In this document: one piece after another, positions 1-5,082 of the stretch
Layout: each line of letters opens with the position of its first letter
How positions within the stretch are numbered: the stretch's first letter is position 1
Assembly (NCBI GenBank): GCA_038249305.1
Contig: JBBRWI010000257.1
Span: 1-5,138, forward strand
DNA: 5,138 bases
Source: Humitalea sp038249305
GTDB lineage: Bacteria; Pseudomonadota; Alphaproteobacteria; Acetobacterales; Acetobacteraceae
Reading direction: 5' to 3'
Notes under the pieces: generated by a model
What the model was told of the DNA's origin: nothing
The model's database searches: none
Seen by the model: the letters and a program-made list of their open reading frames with translations, nothing else
Made by a program: the position numbers and the translations under genes

Positions 1-230
1 CCGGCGATGACGCGGCCTTCACGGTCCAGCACCCGGCCGCGCGGCGGGGCGATCAGCCGGGCCGACAGGCGGTTCTCCTCGGCCAGCGTCGCGTAGCGGG
101 CACCATCCTGCACCTGCAGGCCATAGAGTCGCGTACCGAGAAAGCCGAGCAGCCCGACCTGGCCCACGCCCAGCGCCAGGGCGCGGCGCGTGAACACGCC
201 GCGGCGGGCTTCCTCTTCTTTTTTGCTCAT
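1..230 (-). CDS. mrdA: Penicillin-binding protein 2 (MrdA), N-terminal fragment cut by the window edge
   Basis: This encodes the elongation-specific peptidoglycan transpeptidase, an inner-membrane protein with a periplasmic catalytic domain that crosslinks new wall glycan together with RodA under MreBCD control. Only the first 76 codons are in view. Reading from ATG at 230-228 gives MSKKEEEARRGVFTRRALAL, then a single hydrophobic signal-anchor at about residues 17-37. The start of the class B PBP dimerisation (pedestal) domain follows, with the family-typical stretches RLYGLQVQDGARYATLAEEN and RLIAPPRGRVLDREG. The catalytic SxxK lies outside the window. The start was chosen because homologues begin with a short charged tail before FTRR, and because no in-frame start lies just upstream. 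The ATG is 10 nt past the mreD stop. It has no Shine-Dalgarno at normal distance; the GGAGGA at 251-256 is 20 nt away and better placed for a tiny ORF at 244. All 11 Leu codons in the fragment are CTG or CTC. Identity is confident from the N-terminal motifs and operon position. Confidence 0.93.
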   Translation of the reverse strand, partial: MSKKEEEARRGVFTRRALALGVGQVGLLGFLGTRLYGLQVQDGARYATLAEENRLSARLIAPPRGRVLDREGRVIA

Positions 231-244
231 GGGGGCCGGTTCAT
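227..244 (-). CDS. Putative 5-codon minicistron (MNRPP) bridging mreD and mrdA
   Basis: The ATG at 244-242 overlaps the mreD stop codon (ATGA). It reads ATG AAC CGG CCC CCA TGA, and its own stop overlaps the mrdA ATG at 230 in a second ATGA. The best Shine-Dalgarno at this junction, GGAGGA (minus strand, 251-256), lies 6 nt before this ATG, whereas the mrdA ATG is 20 nt from it. The likely role, by inference, is translational coupling: ribosomes ending mreD, or loading on GGAGGA, translate five codons and re-initiate at mrdA. No function for the peptide itself is proposed. The alternatives are that the ORF is chance and mrdA is coupled directly to mreD, or that a frameshift error hides the true mrdA start. 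Confidence 0.4.
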   Translation of the reverse strand: MNRPP

Positions 245-774
245 GGCCGTTCCTCCGCCGCGCGGATCGCCGCATGCGCCCGGGTCAGCAGGAAGGACAG
301 CGCCGGATACAGCCCCGTCGACAACCCCAGCAGATGCAGCCCCGACACCGGCGGCGGCAGCGACCAGCCAAGCAGTGCCGTCAGCGCATAGCCCAGGCCC
401 GCCGCCCCCGTGCCGAAGCCGCAGAAGGCCAACCAGACCAACAGGAACGACTGCCGCGCCAATTGCCGCCGCCAGCGCATGGCAAGCCCGTGCACCACCA
501 GCAGGATGAAGACCCCCACCCCCAGCGGTGCGAAGGTCAGCATGTCCTGCAACAACCCCAGGCCAAAAACCGCCGGCGGCGGCATCGCGGCGGGGCGGAA
601 CACGCTCCAGAAAAACACGCAGCCGAGTGCGATCGCCGGCACCGCGGAGGGCAACCCGACCGGGGCTGCGGCAACGATCATCAGCAGTGCTGCGACAACG
701 GTCGGAAGCGCTGCCCGTGCCCAGCCATCCAAGCGGCGGAACAGCCCCGGCGCCGGTTCCCGGCGGCCGACCAT
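241..774 (-). CDS. mreD: Rod shape-determining membrane protein MreD
   Basis: This is a polytopic inner-membrane protein of the elongasome that works with MreC and helps link MreB to RodA/PBP2. The product is 177 residues, close to the usual 160-180. It starts with a short Arg-rich cytoplasmic tail (residues 1-22) followed by about five hydrophobic segments. The first spans about residues 23-40, the next about 44-60, and others lie at about 68-100, 108-133 and 140-163. The diagnostic MreD signature is GLLQDMLTFAPLGVG at residues 73-87, with the conserved Asp77 and the PLG turn. The C-terminal tail is charged (RAHAAIRAAEERP). The ATG follows the mreC TAG by only 3 nt and has no clear Shine-Dalgarno, so translation is probably coupled to mreC. 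The TGA overlaps a downstream ATG as ATGA. The sequence is divergent, as is normal for MreD; the call rests on the signature, topology, length and position between mreC and mrdA. Confidence 0.92.
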   Translation of the reverse strand: MVGRREPAPGLFRRLDGWARAALPTVVAALLMIVAAAPVGLPSAVPAIALGCVFFWSVFRPAAMPPPAVFGLGLLQDMLTFAPLGVGVFILLVVHGLAMRWRRQLARQSFLLVWLAFCGFGTGAAGLGYALTALLGWSLPPPVSGLHLLGLSTGLYPALSFLLTRAHAAIRAAEERP

Positions 775-777
775 GGC

Positions 778-1641
778 CTAGCGCCCGCGCCGTGGTTCGG
801 GGCGCGCAACGGCCTCGGGCGGCAGGATCCCGGCCAGGCCCACATCGTAGATACGCAACAGGTCCATCCGGTCGAGCCGGGCATACAACTCGATCTCGGC
901 CGCCCCGGAGACGCTCCAGCGGACTTCCCCGACCGGCAACCCGGCCGGCAGCAGGGTCTGGTCGGAAGAGGTCACGATCCGCTCGCCCTCCGCCGGCAAG
1001 ACGCCCTCGGGCCAATGTTGCAGGCGGGGACGGGCACCGTTGTTGCCGGCCATGATGGCGCGCGCCCGGCTGTTCTCCAGCGTCACCGGCATGCGGCTGT
1101 TGATGTCGGTGACCAGCAGCACGCGGGCCGAGCGGTTGCCGACCTCGGTGACGCGGCCGGCCAGCCCCCGTTCATCCAGCGCCACCTGCCCCTTGCGAAC
1201 CTGCAGATCGGGGCCGGTCGCCAGCAGCACGGCCCGGGCATAGGTTCCGCCGCCATCGGCCACGACCCGCGCGGTGCGGAAACTGGTCGCGCCTTCGGGC
1301 GTGTAGGCCAGTTGTCGGCGCAGCAGCGTGACCTCCCCCTCCAGCGCCAGGGCCGCGGCCTGCCAGCGGCGCAAGCGCTCGTTCTCGACCCGCAGGGCGG
1401 CGTTTTCGCTCCGCATGGCGAGCAAGTCCCGTCCCTCCTGCATCATGGCGCGGGCGGCGCCGACGGGTTCGGCCATGGCGGCGTAGATCGGGCTCAGCGC
1501 ATCGATCAGCGCCATGCGCGCGCGCTCGACCAGCAGCGTATCTGCCTTGCCCAGCAACATGGTGCCGAAAGCGATGGCGATCAGCACCGGCAGGGACAGC
1601 CGGCCAAGCGCTTGCCGCAGCGGGATGCTGAGACGGATCAC
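778..1641 (-). CDS. mreC: Rod shape-determining protein MreC
   Basis: This bitopic inner-membrane protein of the elongasome has a periplasmic domain that contacts PBP2 and helps activate it. From the GTG at 1641 it is 287 residues, beginning (M)IRLSIPLRQALGRL, as in other alphaproteobacterial MreC. A single membrane segment spans about residues 15-31 (LSLPVLIAIAFGTMLLG). A coiled coil follows at about 60-105, containing SENAALRVENERLRR. The paired beta-domain region then runs to about residue 270, with GRVTEVGNRSARVLLVTDIN in the first half and the late RIYDVGLAGILPPE. The GTG is preferred because GGGGGA lies 6 nt upstream and homologues start here. A longer reading from a TTG at 1671, overlapping the mreB stop, would add ten residues (RKGDVGGPS and more) without clear family support. 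The gap to mreB is 26 nt and to mreD 3 nt, so it is co-transcribed. Confidence is high for identity and moderate for the start. Confidence 0.93.
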   Translation of the reverse strand: MIRLSIPLRQALGRLSLPVLIAIAFGTMLLGKADTLLVERARMALIDALSPIYAAMAEPVGAARAMMQEGRDLLAMRSENAALRVENERLRRWQAAALALEGEVTLLRRQLAYTPEGATSFRTARVVADGGGTYARAVLLATGPDLQVRKGQVALDERGLAGRVTEVGNRSARVLLVTDINSRMPVTLENSRARAIMAGNNGARPRLQHWPEGVLPAEGERIVTSSDQTLLPAGLPVGEVRWSVSGAAEIELYARLDRMDLLRIYDVGLAGILPPEAVARPEPRRGR

Positions 1642-1667
1642 CGATGGTCCCCCTACGTCACCCTTCC

Positions 1668-2711
1668 TCAATACATCGACGAGAGCACGCCGCGAAGTCG
1701 CTTGATTTCCTCCAGCGCGCGCCCGGTGCCGAGGGCGACGCAGGACAGGGGATCCTCGGCCACCGAGACAGGCAGGCCCGTGGCCTCCCGCAGCACCTGG
1801 TCCAGCCGTTGCAGCAAGGCACCACCGCCGGTGAGCACGATGCCCTTGTCCACGATATCGGCGGCGAGTTCGGGGGGCGTGTTTTCCAGCGCGACCTTCA
1901 CCGCCTCGATGATCTGATTGATCGGTTCGGCCAGGCTCTCGGCGATCTGCCGCTGGCTGACCAGCACCTCCCGCGGGACGCCGTTCATCAGGTCGCGGCC
2001 CTTGACGTCGGTCATCGGGCCTTCTTCGCCATCGGGCGGGATGGCCGCCGCCCCGATCGTCATCTTGATCCGTTCGGCGGTGCTTTCGCCGATCAGCAGG
2101 TTGAACTGGCGACGGATGTAACTGATGATAGCCTCGTCCAGTTTGTCACCGCCGACCCGCACGCTGCGGGCATAGACGATGCCACCCAGGCTGATCACCG
2201 CGACCTCGGTCGTCCCGCCGCCGATATCGACGACCATGGAGCCCGAGGGTTCGGTGACCGGCAACCCGGCGCCGATCGCGGCCGCCATCGGTTCCTCGAT
2301 CAGCAGGACCTTCCGCGCGCCGGCGCTTTCGGCCGATTCCTGGATGGCGCGGCGTTCCACCGCGGTCGAACCCGAGGGCACGCAGACGATGATCATCGGC
2401 GAGGCGAAGGACCGCCGATTGTGCACCTTGCGGATGAAATGCTTGATCATTTCCTCCGCGACCTCGAAATCGGCGATCACCCCATCCCGCAAGGGACGGA
2501 TCGCTGCGATATTGCCTGGGGTGCGGCCAAGCATCAGCTTGGCTTCCTCCCCCACCGCCAGCACCTGCTTGCGGCCGCGCACGTCGGAAATGGCCACGAC
2601 GCTCGGCTCATTGAGCACGATCCCACGACCCTTCACGTAGACCAGCGTGTTCGCGGTGCCGAGATCGATGGCCATGTCGGCGGAGAGGAAGCCGAATAGG
2701 CGTGCGAACAT
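1668..2711 (-). CDS. mreB: Rod shape-determining actin-like protein MreB
   Basis: This ATP-binding bacterial actin polymerises into membrane-bound antiparallel filaments and directs lateral wall synthesis by the RodA-PBP2 machine. The product is 347 residues, the usual MreB length. The N-terminus MFARLFGFLSADM matches the amphipathic membrane-binding start. The phosphate-1 motif AIDLGTANTLVYV begins at about residue 14. The catalytic IEEPMAAAIGAGLP is at about 138-151, phosphate-2 DIGGGTTE at 162-169, and the adenosine motif GIVLTGGGALLQRLD at about 290-304. All key actin-fold elements are intact. The ATG at 2711 was chosen over an in-frame codon at 2762 because AAGGA sits 8 nt before it and homologues start at MFA; the 17 extra residues of the longer form look like translated leader. 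It is the first gene of mreBCD-mrdA and diverges from the lipoprotein gene at 2904. A weak promoter candidate lies about 60-95 nt upstream. Confidence 0.98.
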   Translation of the reverse strand: MFARLFGFLSADMAIDLGTANTLVYVKGRGIVLNEPSVVAISDVRGRKQVLAVGEEAKLMLGRTPGNIAAIRPLRDGVIADFEVAEEMIKHFIRKVHNRRSFASPMIIVCVPSGSTAVERRAIQESAESAGARKVLLIEEPMAAAIGAGLPVTEPSGSMVVDIGGGTTEVAVISLGGIVYARSVRVGGDKLDEAIISYIRRQFNLLIGESTAERIKMTIGAAAIPPDGEEGPMTDVKGRDLMNGVPREVLVSQRQIAESLAEPINQIIEAVKVALENTPPELAADIVDKGIVLTGGGALLQRLDQVLREATGLPVSVAEDPLSCVALGTGRALEEIKRLRGVLSSMY

Positions 2712-2719
2712 GCAGAAAA

Positions 2720-2727
2720 TCCTTGGC
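2720..2727 (-). promoter_or_regulatory. Ribosome binding site fixing the mreB start
   Basis: Read on the minus strand this is CCAAGGAT. The AAGGA core lies 8 nt before the ATG at 2711, which supports that start over the longer reading frame beginning at 2762. Confidence 0.75.
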
Positions 2728-2776
2728 AGACGTGAGGCAGGCTGGGGTGGGGCGGGCCGCACGGGGCGGCGCGTGG

Positions 2777-2805
2777 TGGTTAGCCCCCCAGGCCCCGAGG
2801 CTCAA
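2777..2805 (-). promoter_or_regulatory. Candidate promoter of the mreB operon
   Basis: On the minus strand TTGAGCC (starting at 2805) is followed after 14 nt by GCTAACCA (2784-2777). This partly matches the published Caulobacter-type housekeeping pattern (TTGACGS, 10-14 nt, GCTANAWC): TTGA and GCTA agree, while the later positions do not. It would give an mreB 5' leader of about 60 nt. The -10 half is weak, and G+C-rich sequence throws up such partial matches by chance. Confidence 0.3.
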
Positions 2806-2903
2806 GCGGATATCTGGGCCGGGACGCCGTCGGCGGCCGGGCAACCGCAGCCCGCCGTCCGCGTTAAGCCCAGCATCAGCCACGAAAACAAGGAAATGGC
2901 CCC

Positions 2904-3146
2904 ATGCGCACCACCATCCTCAGCCTCTCCGCCATTGCTGCCCTCGGCCTCGCCGGTTGCGGCCAGACCACCGGCGACCGCGCGGTATCCGGTGGCCTGC
3001 TCGGTGCCGGCGCCGGCGCCGGTGTCGCGGCGCTGACCGGCGGCGGCCTGGGCGCCGGCGCGCTGATCGGCGGCGCGGCCGGCGCTGCGGGCGGCGCGCT
3101 GACCAGCCCGGGCACGATAGATCTCGGCCGGCCCGCCTGGCGCTGA
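2904..3146 (+). CDS. Small glycine-zipper lipoprotein (OsmB-like in layout)
   Basis: This is a predicted 80-residue envelope lipoprotein of unknown specific function. A type II signal peptide spans residues 1-18 (MRTTILSLSAIAALGLAG), with lipobox LAGC and the lipidated Cys at 19. Residue 20 is Gly rather than Asp, so outer-membrane sorting is the default expectation. After a short linker (GQTTGDRA), residues 29-66 form a long Gly/Ala glycine zipper with repeated GxxxG spacing (SGGLLGAGAGAGVAAL, then GGAAGAAGGAL). This stretch could pack as two membrane-inserting or self-associating helices. The tail is TSPGTIDLGRPAWR. The layout recalls OsmB and other small glycine-zipper lipoproteins of Proteobacteria, but Gly/Ala-rich sequence aligns easily and orthology is not shown. 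AAGGA lies 9 nt before the ATG. The gene diverges from mreB, converges with leuA, and is followed by two hairpins. It is probably a stand-alone unit. The envelope link to the mre genes is suggestive only. Confidence 0.8.
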   Translation: MRTTILSLSAIAALGLAGCGQTTGDRAVSGGLLGAGAGAGVAALTGGGLGAGALIGGAAGAAGGALTSPGTIDLGRPAWR

Positions 3147-3150
3147 AGCC

Positions 3151-3184
3151 TCATCCGTTCAAGCGGCACCGATTGAACGGATGA
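3151..3184. repeat. Perfect 12-bp inverted repeat after the lipoprotein gene
   Basis: TCATCCGTTCAA (3151-3162) and TTGAACGGATGA (3173-3184) are exact reverse complements around a 10-nt loop (GCGGCACCGA). The repeat starts 4 nt after the lipoprotein stop. No T-run follows on either strand, so it is not a textbook intrinsic terminator. It could protect the 3' end of the lipoprotein mRNA, act with the next hairpin as a compound terminator, or be a protein-binding site. The left arm is less G+C-rich than its surroundings. Confidence 0.6.
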
Positions 3185-3209
3185 CAAACTGCGTCAAAAC
3201 AACCAGCCA

Positions 3210-3254
3210 GACCCCGTGTCGTGCGCCGTTGCACTCGGCACGGGGTCGAGTTTT
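3210..3254 (+). terminator. Rho-independent terminator, possibly bidirectional, between convergent genes
   Basis: GACCCCGTG (3210-3218) pairs with CACGGGGTC (3239-3247). An inner GTGC/GCAC helix (3221-3224 with 3231-3234) closes a 6-nt loop. On the plus strand the stem is followed by GAGTTTT (3248-3254), which fits termination of the lipoprotein transcript. On the minus strand the same stem is 23 nt past the leuA stop and is followed within about 10-16 nt by TTGTTTT (complement of about 3194-3200), so it may also end leuA transcripts, though less canonically. Confidence 0.65.
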
Positions 3255-3269
3255 CCCGCCCTGCGTGGA

Positions 3270-4856
3270 TCACCCCGCCCGCAGTGCCAGGTCCGGGGGC
3301 GCTGTCCGCGCTCGCTTGGCCAGCAGCTTGTTCAACGCATGCACATAGGCGCGGGCCGAGGCGACGATCGTATCGGTATCGGCCCCCTGACCGTCCACAT
3401 GCTTGCCGTCCTCGGCCAACCGCACGGTCACGCGGGCCTGGGCATCGGTGCCGCCGGTCACACTTTGCACGGCAAAGAGCATGAGTTCGACCTCATGCGG
3501 GAAAACCTGGCGTAGCGCCGCGAAGGTTGCATCCACCGCGCCATCACCGGTCGCGGTGCCGGAATGGGCTACGCCATCCACCTCCAGCCCGATCGTCGCG
3601 GTCGGCGTCACGCCAAGACCCGTCGCGACCGACAGGGCCGTCAGCCGCAGCCGGTCGTGGCCGCGCCCCACCTCGTCATCGACCAGCGCGCTGACATCCT
3701 CGTCGTAGACGGTCTTCTTGCGGTCGGCCAAATCCTTGAACCGGCGAAAGGCGTCGTTCAGAGCATTGTCGCCGAGTTCGTAGCCGAGCGTCTTCAACTT
3801 GTCGCGGAACGCCGCCCGGCCCGAATGCTTGCCCAGCACCAGCGTTGTCTTGGCCCAGCCGACGGACTCGGGGGTCATGATCTCATAGGTGCCGGCGTCC
3901 TTGAGCATGCCGTCCTGGTGGATGCCGGATTCATGGGCGAAGGCGTTGCGGCCGACGATGGCCTTGTTCGGCTGCACGTCGAAACTCGTGATGGCGGCCA
4001 GCAGCTTTGATGTCTTGAGGATGTTTTCCGTCACGATCCCGGTACGCCGGCCGATGGCATCAGCACGGGTGCGGATCGCCATCGCGACCTCCTCCAGGCT
4101 GGCGTTGCCGGCGCGTTCGCCGATGCCGTTGATGGTGCATTCCACCTGGCGCGCGCCCGCGCGGATGGCGGCGAGGGTATTGGCGACGGCCAGGCCCAGG
4201 TCGTTGTGGTTGTGCGTGCTGAAGACCACGCCGTCCGCCCCCGGCACCCTTTCGCGCAGCATCGAAAAGATGCGAAACATGTCCTCCGGCACAGCATAGC
4301 CGACGGTGTCGGGGATGTTGATTGTGGTAGCCCCCGCCTTGATCGCGGCCTCGACGCAGCGGCACATGAACTCATCCTCGGTGCGGCTGCCATCCTCGGC
4401 CGACCATTCGACGTCATCGGTATGGTGGCGGGCGAGCGTCACGCTTTCGGTCACCATGGCCAGCACCGCCTCCGGCTCCATCCGCAGTTTGACCCGCATG
4501 TGCAGCGGGCTGGTGGAGACGAAGACGTGGATGCGCTTGCGGGCGGCGGGCGCGATGGCTTCCGCCGCGCGCAGGATGTCGGCGGCCGAAGTGCGGGCCA
4601 GCCCTGCCACCACGGGGCCGGCCTTGGCGAATTTCTGGGCGATGGCGCGGACGCTTTCGAAATCGCCGGGGCTGGCGATCGGAAAACCCGCCTCCATCAC
4701 GTCGATGCCGAGCTCGGCCAAAGCCTCGGCCATGCGCAGCTTTTCTTCGAGGTTCATCGAGAAGCCGGGCGATTGCTCGCCGTCGCGCAGCGTGGTGTCG
4801 AAGATGATGATGCGGTCGTCGGCCAGGGTGCCGAAGGACGGGTGCATGATGGGCAT
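3270..4856 (-). CDS. leuA: 2-isopropylmalate synthase LeuA
   Basis: This enzyme (EC 2.3.3.13) condenses acetyl-CoA with 2-oxoisovalerate, the first committed step of leucine synthesis, in the cytoplasm. It is a metal-dependent TIM barrel with feedback inhibition by leucine. From ATG 4856 it is 528 residues, in the normal range for the bacterial LeuA type. The motif DTTLRDGEQSPG is at about residues 20-31 with Arg24 and Asp25, and FSTHNHNDLG carries the metal-binding His215 and His217. NGIGERAGN is at about 243-251 and AFAHESGIHQDG at about 305-316. The C-terminal regulatory dimer domain fills about 390-515 and appears complete, so leucine feedback is expected. An in-frame ATG at 4928 would place the hairpin-rich leader inside the protein (residues rich in Arg, Gly, Pro), so it is rejected; ATG 4847 is possible. 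No strong Shine-Dalgarno precedes 4856, only GGA 8 nt away within a palindrome. A Leu-rich leader ORF lies upstream. Confidence 0.97.
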   Translation of the reverse strand: MPIMHPSFGTLADDRIIIFDTTLRDGEQSPGFSMNLEEKLRMAEALAELGIDVMEAGFPIASPGDFESVRAIAQKFAKAGPVVAGLARTSAADILRAAEAIAPAARKRIHVFVSTSPLHMRVKLRMEPEAVLAMVTESVTLARHHTDDVEWSAEDGSRTEDEFMCRCVEAAIKAGATTINIPDTVGYAVPEDMFRIFSMLRERVPGADGVVFSTHNHNDLGLAVANTLAAIRAGARQVECTINGIGERAGNASLEEVAMAIRTRADAIGRRTGIVTENILKTSKLLAAITSFDVQPNKAIVGRNAFAHESGIHQDGMLKDAGTYEIMTPESVGWAKTTLVLGKHSGRAAFRDKLKTLGYELGDNALNDAFRRFKDLADRKKTVYDEDVSALVDDEVGRGHDRLRLTALSVATGLGVTPTATIGLEVDGVAHSGTATGDGAVDATFAALRQVFPHEVELMLFAVQSVTGGTDAQARVTVRLAEDGKHVDGQGADTDTIVASARAYVHALNKLLAKRARTAPPDLALRAG

Positions 4857-4868
4857 CGGATCGATCCG
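4857..4868. repeat. 12-bp perfect palindrome abutting the leuA start codon
   Basis: CGGATCGATCCG is self-complementary and touches the proposed leuA ATG. It contains the only Shine-Dalgarno-like bases (GGA) at suitable distance. In RNA it could form a 4-bp hairpin with a UCGA loop. It may be chance, or it may influence leuA translation initiation. Confidence 0.35.
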
Positions 4869-4982
4869 TGAGACTGGTGGCGATGGGTGGGGGCGGCCGG
4901 CGCCCCTCTCGCTTCCCCCGAACAGCATGGGCCGCGATGGCCCGAGCGCTCAGGGGTGGGTAAGTCGAATAAGCAGGAGCGC
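4857..4982 (-). promoter_or_regulatory. Putative leucine attenuator region between leader peptide and leuA
   Basis: Several mutually exclusive RNA hairpins can be drawn on the minus strand. GCGCUC (4982-4977) pairs with GAGCGC (4951-4946), so that most of the leader's Leu codons sit in the 25-nt loop. A ribosome stalled there would block this pairing. GGGCC (4943-4939) pairs with GGCCC (4933-4929) around AUCGC. GGGGCG (4906-4901) pairs with CGCCCC (4895-4890) around CCGGC. GCGGCC of the second hairpin can instead pair with GGCCGC in the third, giving a switch. The third hairpin is the best terminator candidate but lacks a U-tract. The mechanism may therefore be Rho-assisted or may act on translation. 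The layout supports attenuation; the exact structures are inference. Confidence 0.5.
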
Positions 4983-5045
4983 GCAAGCGGCGGCCGGGGC
5001 GGAATGCCCCCGGACCAGGCCGGCATGGATGGCGCGCGTCAGCAT
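4950..5045 (-). CDS. Leucine leader peptide upstream of leuA
   Basis: This is a 31-codon ORF from ATG 5045-5043 to TGA 4952-4950. It begins MLTRAIHAGLVRG and ends ALLLIRLTHP. Leu codons cluster at positions 23, 24, 25 and 28 (CTC, CTG, CTT, CTT), next to ATT and CGA; six of the 31 residues are Leu. CTT is uncommon here: none of the 11 Leu codons in the mrdA fragment is CTT. Such codons would sharpen sensitivity to charged tRNA-Leu. The ORF ends 93 nt before leuA and just ahead of a hairpin-rich stretch. A promoter places the transcription start within about two bases of the ATG, so the message would be leaderless, as is known for the trpL leader of Sinorhizobium. The role, by inference, is to measure leucyl-tRNA by ribosome stalling; the peptide itself need not act. 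A chance ORF is the alternative, but promoter placement and the Leu run argue against it. Confidence 0.78.
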   Translation of the reverse strand: MLTRAIHAGLVRGHSAPAAACALLLIRLTHP

Positions 5046-5052
5046 GGTTGGA

Positions 5053-5082
5053 AGTGTAGTCCCAGCCTCGCGCAGCCTGCAA
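5053..5082 (-). promoter_or_regulatory. Promoter of the leu leader-leuA unit
   Basis: On the minus strand TTGCAG (5082-5077) and TACACT (5058-5053) are separated by 18 nt, resembling a sigma-70-type promoter. CTACA also matches the CTANA core of alphaproteobacterial -10 boxes. The expected start lies about 7 nt past the -10 box, at about 5046, immediately at the leader ATG (5045). No Shine-Dalgarno precedes that ATG, which agrees with leaderless initiation. Confidence 0.6.

Larger units (their letters stand above)
2712..2903. other. Divergent intergenic region between mreB and the lipoprotein gene
   Basis: These 192 bp separate two divergent genes and must hold the promoters of both. On the minus side there is a candidate mreB promoter (2777-2805) and the mreB ribosome binding site. 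On the plus side AAGGA at 2890-2894 lies 9 nt before the lipoprotein ATG. I could not find a convincing plus-strand -35/-10 pair. Apart from G-rich and C-rich runs (such as the six C at 2784-2789) and short GGCC-type self-complementary pieces around 2817-2840, nothing else stands out. Confidence 0.6.

Noticed and set aside
227..1015. A 262-codon minus-strand frame overlapping mreC and mreD
   Set aside because: It is out of frame with both, Gly/Ala/Arg-rich, and has no family signal. Only its last five codons (the MNRPP minicistron) have a Shine-Dalgarno and are reported separately.
190..1917. A 575-codon plus-strand open frame across mreD, mreC and part of mreB
   Set aside because: It is antisense to three well-recognised genes, rich in Arg, Gln, His and Pro without domains, and typical of open antisense frames in G+C-rich DNA.
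1644..2699. A 351-codon plus-strand open frame opposite mreB
   Set aside because: It mirrors the MreB codons (His/Asp/Arg-rich translation) and has no recognisable fold or ribosome binding site.
3001..3110. GGCGCCGGC-type repeats within the lipoprotein gene as a possible DNA repeat or CRISPR-like array
   Set aside because: They are Gly/Ala codon repetition from the glycine zipper. There are no regular spacers or constant repeat units.
2876..3187. A 103-codon minus-strand frame opposite the lipoprotein gene
   Set aside because: It is the Pro/Ala-rich antisense of a Gly/Ala zipper. The plus strand has a clean signal peptide, lipobox and ribosome binding site.
4031..4417. Minus-strand shadow frames inside leuA
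   Set aside because: They lie wholly inside the conserved LeuA barrel in other frames, with low-complexity Arg/Ser/Thr translation.
4857..4928. N-terminal extension of LeuA to an ATG at 4928
   Set aside because: The extra 24 residues (rich in Gly, Arg, Pro, Ser) are not LeuA-like, there is no ribosome binding site, and the DNA is better explained as leader hairpins.
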